A DNA stretch of 64,000 nt from Cryobacterium sp. M96 (GTDB lineage: Bacteria; Actinomycetota; Actinomycetes; Actinomycetales; Microbacteriaceae). Made by a program: the position numbers and the translations under genes. Under the pieces are notes generated by a model that was given only the letters and a program-made list of their open reading frames with translations, did not search any database and was not told the DNA's origin. Position 1 is the stretch's first letter; every line of letters starts with the position of its first letter. Shown one piece after another: positions 9,755 through 18,428 of this stretch. Location of the stretch: positions 48,138-112,137 of the forward strand of contig NZ_PJJS01000050.1 of the NCBI RefSeq assembly GCF_002929845.1, given 5' to 3'.

Positions 9755-10051
9755 CTACGAGTCGTGTTCGATTCGCACGTGCTTGATCCGGGAGGCGTGG
9801 CCGCGCACGATGGTCACCGCGCTCTTGGACACGCCGAAGTGCTTGGCCAGCAGCTTCACCAGCGCATCGTTGGCGGCACCCTCAACGGCCCGCTGCTGCA
9901 AGAACACGGTGAGCGCAGCATCCGTCGGAGCATGGGACGCGTCGTCGCCCGGCTCCCGGCCCGGCTCTCGGCCCGGCTCTCCCCCGGAGACCAGCGGTCC
10001 CTTCCGACTACCGGGCTTCACATGCACCGTCAGGTTCACCGTTCGCGTCAC
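9755..10051 (-). CDS. DUF167 (YggU-type) protein
   Basis: 98 residues, GTG start at 10051. The DUF167 fold is recognisable by VHVKPGSRKG near the N-terminus, AVEGAANDALVKLLAKHFGV in the middle and VTIVRGHASRIKHVRI at the end. Its role is unknown even in well-studied bacteria. An inserted loop with three Gly-Arg-Glu-Pro-like repeats (about residues 25-35) is not part of the usual family. It converges with the FKBP gene. Confidence 0.88.
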   Translation of the reverse strand: MTRTVNLTVHVKPGSRKGPLVSGGEPGREPGREPGDDASHAPTDAALTVFLQQRAVEGAANDALVKLLAKHFGVSKSAVTIVRGHASRIKHVRIEHDS

Positions 10052-10107
10052 GCCGGTCCTCCGGGAATATAGTTTTCTTCACAACGCTAGTGGGCGGAGT
10101 CGTCTTC

Positions 10108-10527
10108 ATGATCTCAATCGATAGTGCGCGGGCCCTGGCCGAAGCCGGTCTGCAGTGGCGTCCCGTCTCCGGTGACGCCTTCCGCATCGAGCGCTCCGGC
10201 TTCGAAAGCGACGTGTTCACGGTCAGTGACATGACGATCGAGCCGCACGAGTTCGACACGGGAACGATCCTCGGCTTCAACGGCACCACCGAGTGGGCCC
10301 TTGATTCACTGGCCCTCGAGGATGCCCTGTGGATGCCGCGTGAGGACCAGCTGCGCGACCTGTTGCGGAGCACCTTCCGTTCGCTCACCCGTCAGGGCGA
10401 GGACAGCTACCGGGTGACGGTGGCGCTGAACGGGGCGCCGGAATTCTTCGACGCCGCCGACCCCGCGGATGCCTACGGCAACGCGCTCCTGCGTCTGATC
10501 AGCCTGTCCGCCGACTCCCTCGCCTGA
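10108..10527 (+). CDS. conserved hypothetical protein, acidic, 139 aa
   Basis: I do not recognise a functional family with confidence. The 139-residue product begins MISIDSARALAEAGLQW and is rich in Asp, Glu and Ala, with no membrane segment or signal peptide. A central FNGTTEWALDSLALEDALWMPREDQ stretch suggests a compact alpha/beta domain. The upstream GTG at 10090 is possible, but the ATG at 10108 fits the start of the folded sequence better. It diverges from the DUF167 gene with a short spacer. Confidence 0.75.
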   Translation: MISIDSARALAEAGLQWRPVSGDAFRIERSGFESDVFTVSDMTIEPHEFDTGTILGFNGTTEWALDSLALEDALWMPREDQLRDLLRSTFRSLTRQGEDSYRVTVALNGAPEFFDAADPADAYGNALLRLISLSADSLA

Positions 10528-10552
10528 CACCCACCCTCTCGCCGGCTCCGCC

Positions 10553-10574
10553 GGTGGTCGAGCCCGTCGAGACC
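10553..10574. repeat. GGTGGTCGAG-type dispersed actinobacterial repeat
   Basis: GGTGGTCGAGCCCGTCGAGACC is an imperfect palindrome of the short hairpin repeat widely scattered in Microbacteriaceae and related genomes, from my general knowledge of such sequences. A partial copy, GGTGGTCGAG, is seen again at about 46154 just after the pnp terminator. It lies in the 345-bp non-coding stretch 10528-10872. Confidence 0.6.
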
Positions 10575-10632
10575 CGGTGCGTCGACCTCCAGAGGTTCGC
10601 CCGGGGCATCCGTTGCGGTCGAAGTCGCCAGC

Positions 10633-10701
10633 CTCGGAGATTTTCGCGACACGACGGGCACCCCAGGCCATCACAACCGGCGTTTCCCGAAAATCTCCGA
10701 G
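10633..10701. repeat. inverted repeat related to the 87-bp family
   Basis: CTCGGAGATTTTCG (10633-10646) is inverted perfectly at 10688-10701. The GGAGATT and AATCTCC cores span 63 bp here, against 61 bp in the 87-bp elements, so it seems a divergent cousin with different outer arms. It occupies the middle of the 345-bp gene-free stretch 10528-10872; I see no gene in the rest of that stretch. Confidence 0.7.
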
Positions 10702-10872
10702 TTCACGAGACACGGATGCGTGCTGCACGCCCATTGACGGATGCCCGCTGCGGGCCCGGCGACGGCTGCTTCTACTCCTCCACAATAAGGGTTTGATCAA
10801 GTTATCCACGGGGCGCTGACGGGTGCCGATCTGGAGCATGGAATGTCAGTGGTCAGCCGTAACGTGTGTCTC

Positions 10873-11865
10873 ATGAAGCCCTCCTACAGTGAGCGGCGAG
10901 AACGCCTGGGTCGTCACTTCGACGCCATCCGGGAGACCCAGGCGGACGCCGCCCGGGTTGACGCCCGCCTGGCCGAACAGGTCGATCAGGCCCGCCGGTT
11001 CGCCGAAGCCCTGGCCCGAAACGCGGCCCGGGCAGCCAAGGACAAGGCCAGGGAGGGACCCCCGGCAGTGGCCGGGGTCGCGACCGGGATGCCCCGCACC
11101 CGGTGGCACGCTGCACAGGTCGCCGAACGCGAGTTCGTGACCGAACTGTCCTGCACCCTGCGGCTGCCGGTGCGCTCGACCGAAACCCTGATCGCCGAGA
11201 GCCGCACCCTGATAAATGAACTGCCCGGCACCCGGGCCGCCCTGCAGGACGGGTCGATCACCTACCGGCATGCGCAGGCGATCATGAACCAGGCCTGGTC
11301 GCTCCACGCCGAGGCCCTGGCCGGGTTCGAGGAGACCCTGCTGAAGTCGGCCCCGCACCTGACGGTGGCCAACCTGAAGAACGAGGCCCGGATCATGCGG
11401 GAACGGCTGCACCCGGGGTCGATCGCGGCCCGGTACCAGAAGTCGGTGGCGGACCGGACGGTGATCTTCGAGCCCGAGGCCGACGGGATGGCATCCCGCT
11501 CCTGGTAGGACTCGGCGGAGAAAGTGAAGGCCGGCTACGACCGCCTCACCGTGATGGGGATGAGCCTGCAGGGCCCGAACGACACCCATACGCTGACCCA
11601 GCTTCGGGCGGACGTGTTCGAAGACCTCATCCTCGACGGGGTTACCGCATCGGGGGTCGGCCAGGGCATCCGCGGCTCGGTGCACGTCACCGTCCCGGTG
11701 ATGACACTCCTCGGCCACCCCGAGCAACCCAGCCACTTCGAAGGGTCCGGGCCGATCGACCCCGATACCGCACGCAAGATTGCGGCCGGGACGCCCGGCT
11801 TCATCCGAATCCTGACCCATCCGGAGACCGGGGTGGTGCTCTCGATCGGGCGCACGTTCATCAGT
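10873..11865 (+). pseudogene. DUF222/HNH endonuclease (13E12 repeat family), broken
   Basis: The frame starts MKPSYSERRERLGRHF and follows the DUF222 domain well (ITYRHAQAIMNQAW, PHLTVANLKNEARIMRERLHPG). An in-frame TAG comes at 11506-11508, right after EPEADGMA, a conserved point of the family. Beyond it the same frame continues with family-like sequence (VKAGYDRL, LRADVFEDLILDGV, HPETGVVLSIGRTF). It then ends at the neighbouring SDR gene before any HNH nuclease motif. So there is one premature stop and a lost nuclease domain. Such genes are multicopy in actinobacteria and may be mobile. Confidence 0.8.
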
Positions 11866-11877
11866 CGGGGACCGACG

Positions 11878-12726
11878 TCAGGCCAGCCAGGTCGCCGTCA
11901 TCCGCTGCACGACTCCGCCGTCGAGGTCGGCGAGCTTGGCCGCCACGAACTGGCGCGCCGCCTCCGATGTCTGCACCCGAAACGGTGGGCGGTCGCCGTC
12001 GAGCAGGGCGGCGACGATCTCGCCGGCGCTCCGGGCCGACTGGGCCGAGCCGAAGGATGACGCCGCCCGGGCCAGGTACGCCTCCAGTGCCGCGGCGTAC
12101 GGGTCGTTGGCCAAGCCGGATTGGTTGAGGTCCCGGCCGACGTTGGCGACGAACGAGGATGTCACGGCGCCGGGTTCGACTACCGTCACCGACACACCGG
12201 CCGTGGCGGCCACCGGGGCCAGGCTCTCCATGAATCCCTCCACCGCGAACTTCGCCGCACAATACGCCTCGTTGAAGGGCTGGCCGATGGCTCCACCCAC
12301 GCTCGAGACGGTGATCAGCCGGCCCGTGCTGCCCCGGAGAAGGGGGAGCGCGGCCCGTGTGAGGGCAACCACCCCGAAGAAGTTCACCTCCATCACGGCG
12401 CGAACGTCATCGACCGTTGAGTTCTCGATGGTGCCGAGCCTCCCCGACCCGGCGTTGTTGATGAGCGCGTCGAGCCGGCCGTGCCGGTCGATGGTCCCGG
12501 CCACGGCATCCGTGGCCGCGTGCGGTTCGGTCACGTCCAGGCGACGGATGTCGAGACTCACCTCCGCGTCGGTGGCCGCGTCCCGCAGAGCGCGGGCGCC
12601 TTCGAGGTTGCGCATGGTGGCTACCACCGTGTGGCCGGCGCGAGCCGCGGCGATGGCGGCGTGGAGTCCGATACCGGAGGAGGTCCCCGTGATCAGAACG
12701 ACGCTGGAGTCCGGTGCGTGAGTCAC
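11878..12726 (-). CDS. SDR family oxidoreductase
   Basis: 282 residues, classical short-chain dehydrogenase: nucleotide-binding GTSSGIG near residue 14, NNAG in the fourth strand, catalytic Ser in SSVGG and Tyr-Lys in YCAAK. A basic residue after the Gly motif region (MRN) suggests NADP(H), but this is weak. The substrate is unknown. The GTG start at 12726 lies 4 bp after the stop of the upstream PPOX-family gene, so the two form an operon. Its 3' end abuts the DUF222 pseudogene, which it converges with. Confidence 0.92.
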   Translation of the reverse strand: MTHAPDSSVVLITGTSSGIGLHAAIAAARAGHTVVATMRNLEGARALRDAATDAEVSLDIRRLDVTEPHAATDAVAGTIDRHGRLDALINNAGSGRLGTIENSTVDDVRAVMEVNFFGVVALTRAALPLLRGSTGRLITVSSVGGAIGQPFNEAYCAAKFAVEGFMESLAPVAATAGVSVTVVEPGAVTSSFVANVGRDLNQSGLANDPYAAALEAYLARAASSFGSAQSARSAGEIVAALLDGDRPPFRVQTSEAARQFVAAKLADLDGGVVQRMTATWLA

Positions 12727-12730
12727 GCTT

Positions 12731-13156
12731 CTAGTACCGGTCGGGTTCCGGGCCGAGCTGGAACCGGCGGCCTGTGATCCTGGTCGGCGTTATCTCGACG
12801 TAGATGTACTTCAGGGTCGGGATGAGCGGGCGCAGCGGCAATTGATCCGCGGCCTCGATCTCGGCCTGCTTGTCGAGAACTCGGGCCTCGCCTCGCGCCA
12901 CGACGCTCCACGCCTCGCTGCGACCGATGCCGTCGATCTCGAAGGCGACCCGGTTGTTCACCGTGAGCTCGAGGAGCTTCGTACCCTCGGCCGTGCGGAA
13001 AACGAGCCGCCGGTCTGCGGAGACGAAGTTCACCGGGTAAATGTCCGGCTCACCGGAAATGCTCATCGCGAGTCTTCCGAAACTGGACGAGATCAGAAGA
13101 TCCCAGCAGTCGTCCTCGCTGAGGTTCTGAACCGGATACAGGTCGTTGGTTTCCAT
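12731..13156 (-). CDS. pyridoxamine 5'-phosphate oxidase-fold flavin protein
   Basis: 141 residues with the split-barrel fold typical of the PPOX/Rv1155 group: SSFGRLAMSISGEPDIYPVNF at the N-terminus, VAFEIDGI in the centre and KYIYVEITPTRITGRRF at the end. Members bind FMN or F420 and reduce small molecules; true PdxH residues are not evident. It is first in a two-gene operon with the SDR, so both may act in one redox pathway. Confidence 0.88.
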   Translation of the reverse strand: METNDLYPVQNLSEDDCWDLLISSSFGRLAMSISGEPDIYPVNFVSADRRLVFRTAEGTKLLELTVNNRVAFEIDGIGRSEAWSVVARGEARVLDKQAEIEAADQLPLRPLIPTLKYIYVEITPTRITGRRFQLGPEPDRY

Positions 13157-13208
13157 GACTCATAGTCCCACGCGGTCCGGCCCGGCGCGAGCAGGTGCCG
13201 GCAACGAA

Positions 13209-13248
13209 AAACGCGCCCACCGTTCCCCGAGGGGCGGTAGGCGCGTTT
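13209..13248. terminator. bidirectional intrinsic terminator
   Basis: A 14-bp stem with one mismatch, AAACGCGCCCACCG / CGGTAGGCGCGTTT, with flanking A and T runs. It lies between the start of the PPOX gene and the stop of the surface protein, so it can terminate the latter (minus strand). Confidence 0.8.
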
Positions 13249-13268
13249 CGGTCTGACAGCGAGTCGGA

Positions 13269-14207
13269 TCAGTCCCGACGGAGGCGTACGACGGTGCGTC
13301 GAAGCGCGAGGAGCGCGCCGAGTCCCAGCAGCAGGGCGCCTGCAGCCGCGGAGATCAGCAGGGAGGCCGAGTCGACGCCGGTCGCGGCCAGCTCGGGAGC
13401 GGCCGTGATCGTGTCGGCGGCGACCGGGAGGGCCGTCTCGGTCGGGGTCGGTGTCTCGGTCGGTGTCGGTGTCTGCGTCGGCGTGACCTCGGCTGCATGC
13501 ACGATCGTGTTGAGCTCGGTCGCGCACTCCACGGTCGAGCCACCGCCGTTGCTGGAGTAGTTGCACTGGTTGACAGTGATGGGCACGTCGGTCGTCACCG
13601 TCGCCGAGGGATTCACCCGGCAGAGCACATCGGCGCCTCCGCCGTTCCCGGCGTTGTTGCACTGGGTGACGGTCGCGTCGGTGGTGTTCTCAAGCGGCAC
13701 GCAGTCGAGTGCCGTGCTGGCTCCGGAGCCGACGCACTGGTTGACCGTGGCGGGGGATGCCGTGGTCGCACCGGTGATGTGGTTGTTCACGGTCACCGTG
13801 CAGATGGTGTTACCGCCGCCGACGTTGATTGAGCCGTTGCACTGGGTGATCGTGTGGATCAGCTTCGAAGAGTTCACGACCGTCGCTGCGGGGGGCTGCA
13901 CCTCGGTGTTCGCCGCGTGGATGCTGACGACGGTGCTGGTGGTCGAACTGGTCGCGCCGGTGGCAAGATTGAGATAATTGTCGACCGTGACGCTGCATTC
14001 GACGGCGCCGGTGCCGCCGCCGACTCCGGCGACATCGTTACACTGTTCGACGGTGCCGTCGACCGGAGCAGCCGAAGCGGAAACCGCCGGCGAAGCGGTC
14101 AGGACGAAGGCCGCGAGGAAAAGGCCGAGGGCCAGAACAAGCGAACGGTTCAGTGCAGAAGCACTGAAGAAAGAACGTGAAGTTTTAACAGCCAGCAGAT
14201 TTGCGAT
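13269..14207 (-). CDS. cysteine-repeat surface protein with LAATG sortase signal
   Basis: About 312 residues. A signal peptide (LVLALGLFLAAFVLT, cut near ASA) is followed by five repeats of the pattern QC...GGG...C, each likely a disulfide loop. Then come a Thr/Pro spacer (TPTQTPTPTETPTP), the motif LAATG, a membrane helix and an RLRRD tail. LAXTG is the recognition motif of class E sortases, so I expect covalent cell-wall display. The frame has no ATG/GTG/TTG before the signal peptide. AAGGGGG followed five bases later by ATC (14207) is the only well-placed start, so either ATC is used or the start codon was mutated. CTG at 14198 is an alternative. Confidence 0.75.
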   Translation of the reverse strand: MANLLAVKTSRSFFSASALNRSLVLALGLFLAAFVLTASPAVSASAAPVDGTVEQCNDVAGVGGGTGAVECSVTVDNYLNLATGATSSTTSTVVSIHAANTEVQPPAATVVNSSKLIHTITQCNGSINVGGGNTICTVTVNNHITGATTASPATVNQCVGSGASTALDCVPLENTTDATVTQCNNAGNGGGADVLCRVNPSATVTTDVPITVNQCNYSSNGGGSTVECATELNTIVHAAEVTPTQTPTPTETPTPTETALPVAADTITAAPELAATGVDSASLLISAAAGALLLGLGALLALRRTVVRLRRD

Positions 14208-14270
14208 GGAGGCCCCCTTAGTTGGTCTACTCTAACAGGGGATTCTCAGGCCAGGACAACGGAGAACGGG

Positions 14271-14540
14271 TCAGTGCCCTTCGTTCACGCCTCTGACCCG
14301 GTCAATAAGATCTTTCCACGGCCCAGAGACCTGCTGCTCGCTGAGCACGACCTCGTGGGGTGCGCAACGGATGCGGTAGACGTAGCGGTCCGGCTGCGGA
14401 GCCGTCGCGGATACCTCGTCCCAGGGCAGCCCACGAAGAAGTTCCGCCCAGGCGGACCGGTCGGGTTGTTCCTCCACCTGGACCTCCCAGGTGGTTCGGA
14501 TGCCGGCGAAGCCACCGCTGCGCGAAACGACGACCTTCAT
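14271..14540 (-). CDS. emfourin-type protealysin inhibitor
   Basis: 89 residues beginning MKVVVSRSGGFAGI, with YRIRCAPHEVVLSEQQ near the end. This size and pattern match emfourin, the slow-binding protein inhibitor of protealysin-like M4 proteases. It is encoded 10 bp downstream of just such a protease, as is typical. It is cytoplasmic, like its partner, having no signal peptide. The assignment rests on pattern plus context. Confidence 0.85.
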   Translation of the reverse strand: MKVVVSRSGGFAGIRTTWEVQVEEQPDRSAWAELLRGLPWDEVSATAPQPDRYVYRIRCAPHEVVLSEQQVSGPWKDLIDRVRGVNEGH

Positions 14541-14550
14541 GAGGCCGATA

Positions 14551-15732
14551 TTACTCCGGCCGTGGGGCAGGAACGACGGTGGCGCGACCGACGCCGGTCC
14601 CTGGGCCAGTGCCGGACCGGGGCCGGGATCCGGTGCCGAGCCCGCCGCCGAGGCCGACGGCGGTCCAGCCGGCGATCACGGCCTCGTGTTCTCGGGAACC
14701 GGCGCCGTGGCGCGTGACCGCTGCCCGCGAGGTCGCCCGCGCGAACCCGGCGAAGTCCACGGTGCGGCCCAGCGTGCCGGAGGTGAGGGTGTCGAACCAG
14801 ATCTGGCCGGCCGTCTCCCAGGCGTTTCCGCCGAGAGCTGTGGCCACGAGGTAGAACGCCCGGTTCGGAATGCCCGAGTTCAAGTGCACCCCGCCATTGT
14901 CGTCTTCGGTTTCGATGTAGCCGGTCATGTCCGCGGGCTGGGGGTCCTTGCCGAGAGCATCGTCGTTGTAGGCGGTGCCGGGAGCCTTCAGCGAGCGCAG
15001 CGCGACCCCCTGCACCTGGTCGGTGAAGAGACCTTCGCCGATCAACCAGCCGGCCTCGGCGGCTGACTGGCCCAGGGAGCGCTGCTCCACCAGCGAGCCG
15101 AACACGTCCGACAGGGACTCGTTTATCGCACCTGATTGTCCCTCATAGGTGAGGTTGGCCGTGAATTGGGTCACCCCGTGCGTGAGCTCATGCCCGATCA
15201 CCGTCAGCGACGCGGTGAAACGGTTGAAGACCAGGCCGTCGCCATCGCCGAACACCATGCGCTCGCCGTCCCAGAACGCATTGTCGTAGTTGCGGCCGTA
15301 GTGCACGGTCGCCTCCAGCGACACACCGCGGTCATCGATCGAGTCGCGCTCGAACACGTTCCAGAACAGGGAATGCGTGTCTCCGAGCCCCGCCCAGGCC
15401 TCATTGACCGCGAGATCGGCCCCGGCGGGCTGGCCCTCGCGGCGGACCAGCCGGCCCGGCAGTCGTTCCAGGCCGCCGGCATCCGACACGGCCCGGTCCA
15501 CGTGCCCGCGCACCCGGGCGGCCGCTCCGCCGCGCACACCGGAGTGGACCGACGACGACGGCGTCGGATGCGCCGCCGCGCGCAGTTCCCGGATCGGCAC
15601 GTCCCGCATCAGAGACCGTCTGGCTGCCTCGGCCGCGGCCGCGAGCCGGGGATCGTCGACCCGCGCCAGCCGCACCAGCAGATACGGCGGCACGATAGTG
15701 CACCGGGAGAAGCCGTGCGATGAGCCTGTCAT
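14551..15732 (-). CDS. protealysin-like M4 metalloprotease
   Basis: 393 residues from the ATG at 15732. There is no signal peptide. The short propeptide carries CTIVPPYLLVRLA, whose PPYLL box marks protealysin-like precursors. The zinc site HELTH is at 181-185 with the third ligand E205 in GAINES, and the catalytic His region is GGVHLNSGIPNRAF. The C-terminal 30 residues are Gly/Arg/Pro-rich and probably disordered. Unlike thermolysin, this subgroup is often intracellular or released without Sec signals. Operon with emfourin, protease first. Confidence 0.93.
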   Translation of the reverse strand: MTGSSHGFSRCTIVPPYLLVRLARVDDPRLAAAAEAARRSLMRDVPIRELRAAAHPTPSSSVHSGVRGGAAARVRGHVDRAVSDAGGLERLPGRLVRREGQPAGADLAVNEAWAGLGDTHSLFWNVFERDSIDDRGVSLEATVHYGRNYDNAFWDGERMVFGDGDGLVFNRFTASLTVIGHELTHGVTQFTANLTYEGQSGAINESLSDVFGSLVEQRSLGQSAAEAGWLIGEGLFTDQVQGVALRSLKAPGTAYNDDALGKDPQPADMTGYIETEDDNGGVHLNSGIPNRAFYLVATALGGNAWETAGQIWFDTLTSGTLGRTVDFAGFARATSRAAVTRHGAGSREHEAVIAGWTAVGLGGGLGTGSRPRSGTGPGTGVGRATVVPAPRPE

Positions 15733-15985
15733 GGGTCGAGTGTGGCACTCGGCGGTGACACGCACCACAGAAATTCCTGATTAGCCCGTGTGCCGCGACC
15801 CTGAGACCCGAGAGAAGGCCCGCGGCGGCATCCGGAACGTGGGCCGGGTGCCGCCACGGGGGTCTGGTGTCATCAGCGGCCGACCCGCTGCCTGAGAAAT
15901 CAGGAACGCCGCTCGAGTACCATTAATAGCACCGTGCGCGCCGGGCGAGAAGGTGCCGGTGGGAGGCCTTCCGTAGACTCTCAGC

Positions 15986-16888
15986 ATGCGCTTCGGAATC
16001 GTCATTCTCCCGCAGGAATCGTGGCCGGAGGCCCGCCGTCGCTGGCAGGGCGCTGAGCAGCTCGGCTTCGACCACGCCTGGACCTACGACCACCTGTCCT
16101 GGCGGTCGTTGGCCGACCAGCCCTGGCATGCGACCGTCCCGACGCTGACTGCCGCGGCGGTCGTCACCTCGCGGATCCGGCTGGGTACCTTCGTCTCATC
16201 ACCGAACTTCCGGCATCCGGTGACCTTCGCCAAGGAGATCGCCACCCTCGACGACATTGCCGGCGGGCGATTCCTGCTCGGGGTGGGCTCAGGCGGTACC
16301 GGGTTCGACGCCACCGTGCTCGGGCAGCCCGAGTACACCCCGAAGCAGCGGTCCGAGCGCTTCGCCGCGTTCGTCACGGCCCTCGACCGGCTGCTGCGCC
16401 ACGAGGAACCGGGCAGCGGCGGCATCAGCTTCGAGGGGGAGTGGGCGAGGGCGGTCGGCGCGCGAATGGTCGGTGTGCCGGCCCAGGAGCCGCGGGTTCC
16501 GTTCGTCATCGCCGCGAACGGGCCCAAAGGGCTGCGCCTCGTCACGACGTTCGGTTCCGGCTGGGTGACGACGGGAGCGGACGGCGTCGTGGGCGAGGAC
16601 TGGTGGGCGGCGGTAGCCGGCCTCATGCACCGGCTGGAGGACACGGCAGTCGTCGCGGGCAGGGACCCGGCCACCATCGACCGTTACCTGTCTCTCGACA
16701 GCGGCGGCTGCTTCTCCCTGCAGAGCATCGGAGCGTTCGAGGATGCCGTAGGTCGGGCCGGCGAACTCGGCTTCACCGACGTGATCAGCCACTGGCCGCG
16801 AGCGGCCGGCATCTACGCCGGAACGGAGGCCGTTCTGCACCGGGCTGCGGCCGTGATCAGCCGGCAGCGCGCCCGGGCCGGAAAATAG
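15986..16888 (+). CDS. LLM class flavin-dependent oxidoreductase
   Basis: 300 residues with the bacterial luciferase-like TIM barrel: FGIVILPQESW start, FDHAWTYDHLSW, RIRLGTFVSSPNFRHP and GGRFLLGVGSGGTGFD. Members use FMN or F420 for oxidation of small substrates; which cofactor is used is not determinable here. It stands alone, diverging from the protease operon, and the IS256 element inserted about 110 bp after its stop. Confidence 0.9.
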   Translation: MRFGIVILPQESWPEARRRWQGAEQLGFDHAWTYDHLSWRSLADQPWHATVPTLTAAAVVTSRIRLGTFVSSPNFRHPVTFAKEIATLDDIAGGRFLLGVGSGGTGFDATVLGQPEYTPKQRSERFAAFVTALDRLLRHEEPGSGGISFEGEWARAVGARMVGVPAQEPRVPFVIAANGPKGLRLVTTFGSGWVTTGADGVVGEDWWAAVAGLMHRLEDTAVVAGRDPATIDRYLSLDSGGCFSLQSIGAFEDAVGRAGELGFTDVISHWPRAAGIYAGTEAVLHRAAAVISRQRARAGK

Positions 16889-17000
16889 TTTGAGAAGAAC
16901 CGACCCCGCAGAGCCGGCGCAGAAAAGCTAACATAAACGATTCCCAAAGCAGTCCTAGCTGCCCTCGTGCGCGGTGCAGGGAAGCACTGAGCCTCGCACG

Positions 17001-18428
17001 GAGGGTTACGTCCCCGTGAGTGGTGTGGTTTCCCGCTCTTGAGTGTTGCTTCGTCAACGTGAAGAGCCACCGTGGGATGGTCAGTGAGTACCGATCAAAG
17101 AACTCACAAAGGACACCACACGATGGCTCTAGACCAGTCTGCCCTGCTCGACCTGCTGGGAGAACTCAAACTCACCGATGTCACCGACCGAATCCGCGTC
17201 GCGACCGAAACTCTCTACCAAGAACTGATCGATGCGGAGGCGACCGCGTTCATCGGCGCAGCCCCGTTCGAGCGCTCGGGCGACCGCACCACCCACCGCA
17301 ACGGCACCCGGCCGCGGACGTTGACGACGACGGCCGGGGACCTCGACCTGAAGATCCCGAAGCTGCGCGCCGGCTCCTTCTTCCCGGCGCTGTTGGAGCG
17401 GCGCCGCCGGGTCGACCAGGCGTTGTTCGCGGTCGTGATGGAGGCCTACGTTCACGGTGTATCGACCCGGAAGGTCGACGACCTGGTCAAGGCCCTCGGA
17501 GCGGACACGGGGATCTCGAAGTCGGAAGTGTCCCGGATCTGCGCGGGCCTGGATGCCGAGGTGGCCGAGTTTCGCGACCGCACCCTCGCCGCCCAAGACT
17601 TCCCCTACGTCTTCCTCGACGCGACCTACTGCAAGGCCCGCGTCGGCCACCGGATCGTGTCCCAGGCCATCGTCGTCGCGGTCGGGGTGGCTGCCGACGG
17701 ACGCCGTGAAGTCCTGGGTTTCGACGTTGGTGACAGCGAGAACGAGGGCTTCTGGACCAGCTTCCTGCGGTCGTTGAAGACTCGCGGCCTCGACGGGGTC
17801 AAGCTGGTCATGTCTGACGCTCACACCGGCTTGAAGAAGGCCATCGGGACCGTGTTCCAGGGCGCCGGCTGGCAGCGCTGCCGGGTGCATTTCATGCGCA
17901 ACGTCCTCGCCGTGGTCCCGAAGGGATCGCAGGACATGGTCGCCTCGATCATCCGCACCATCTTCGCCCAGCCCGACCGCGAGCACATCGAGAAACAGTT
18001 CCGTGAGGTGACCACGATGCTCTCCCGCTCGCACCCGAAGGTCGCCGCGATGCTCGTCGACGCGCAACCCGACCTCCTCGCCTTCGCCGGCTTCCCGAGG
18101 CGGCACTGGCGCCAGATCTGGTCCACGAACCCGCTCGAACAGGTCAACAAAGAGATCAAACGCCGCACCGACGTCGTCGGCGTGTTCCCCAACACCGCGG
18201 CCCTGCTGCGCCTGGCCGGGTCGGTGTTGATCGAGCAGCACGACGAGTGGAAAGCCGGCGAAAGACGCTACTTCTCCGAGGCCTCGATGTTCGAGCTGGC
18301 CGTCATGAACAACCCCATCGAGGTCCTCGACGAGGCGGTGATCCTCCCCGAACTCGCCGCCGCCTAAACTAGAACCACTGACCTGCATGGTGTTGAGAAA
18401 TTCCACCACTCAGCGGGACGTGACCCTC
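17001..18428. mobile_element. IS256-family insertion sequence
   Basis: Imperfect terminal inverted repeats of about 30 bp flank the transposase: GAGGGTTACGTCCCCGTGAG at the left and GAGGGTCACGTCCCGCTGAG (reverse complement) at the right. Ends at 17001 and 18428 are the outermost matching bases. The 8-9 bp flanks (CTCGCACG and TCTTCAGG) are not identical, so no target duplication is visible. The insertion may be old or its flank rearranged. Confidence 0.88.
17123..18367 (+). CDS. IS256 family transposase
   Basis: 414 residues from the ATG at 17123; an upstream frame from 17072 lies within the left end of the element. The mutator-type DDE catalytic core is intact: D in FLDATYCKAR, D in VMSDAHTGLK and E in STNPLEQVNKEIKRR. 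The N-terminal part has LTTTAGDLDLKIPKLR, typical of the family. The frame is complete, so the element may still be active. Confidence 0.95.
   Translation: MALDQSALLDLLGELKLTDVTDRIRVATETLYQELIDAEATAFIGAAPFERSGDRTTHRNGTRPRTLTTTAGDLDLKIPKLRAGSFFPALLERRRRVDQALFAVVMEAYVHGVSTRKVDDLVKALGADTGISKSEVSRICAGLDAEVAEFRDRTLAAQDFPYVFLDATYCKARVGHRIVSQAIVVAVGVAADGRREVLGFDVGDSENEGFWTSFLRSLKTRGLDGVKLVMSDAHTGLKKAIGTVFQGAGWQRCRVHFMRNVLAVVPKGSQDMVASIIRTIFAQPDREHIEKQFREVTTMLSRSHPKVAAMLVDAQPDLLAFAGFPRRHWRQIWSTNPLEQVNKEIKRRTDVVGVFPNTAALLRLAGSVLIEQHDEWKAGERRYFSEASMFELAVMNNPIEVLDEAVILPELAAA

Noticed and set aside
10090..10107. GTG at 10090 as start of the 139-aa hypothetical protein
   Set aside because: It would add six residues (VGGVVF) with no ribosome site; the ATG at 10108 begins the regular sequence.
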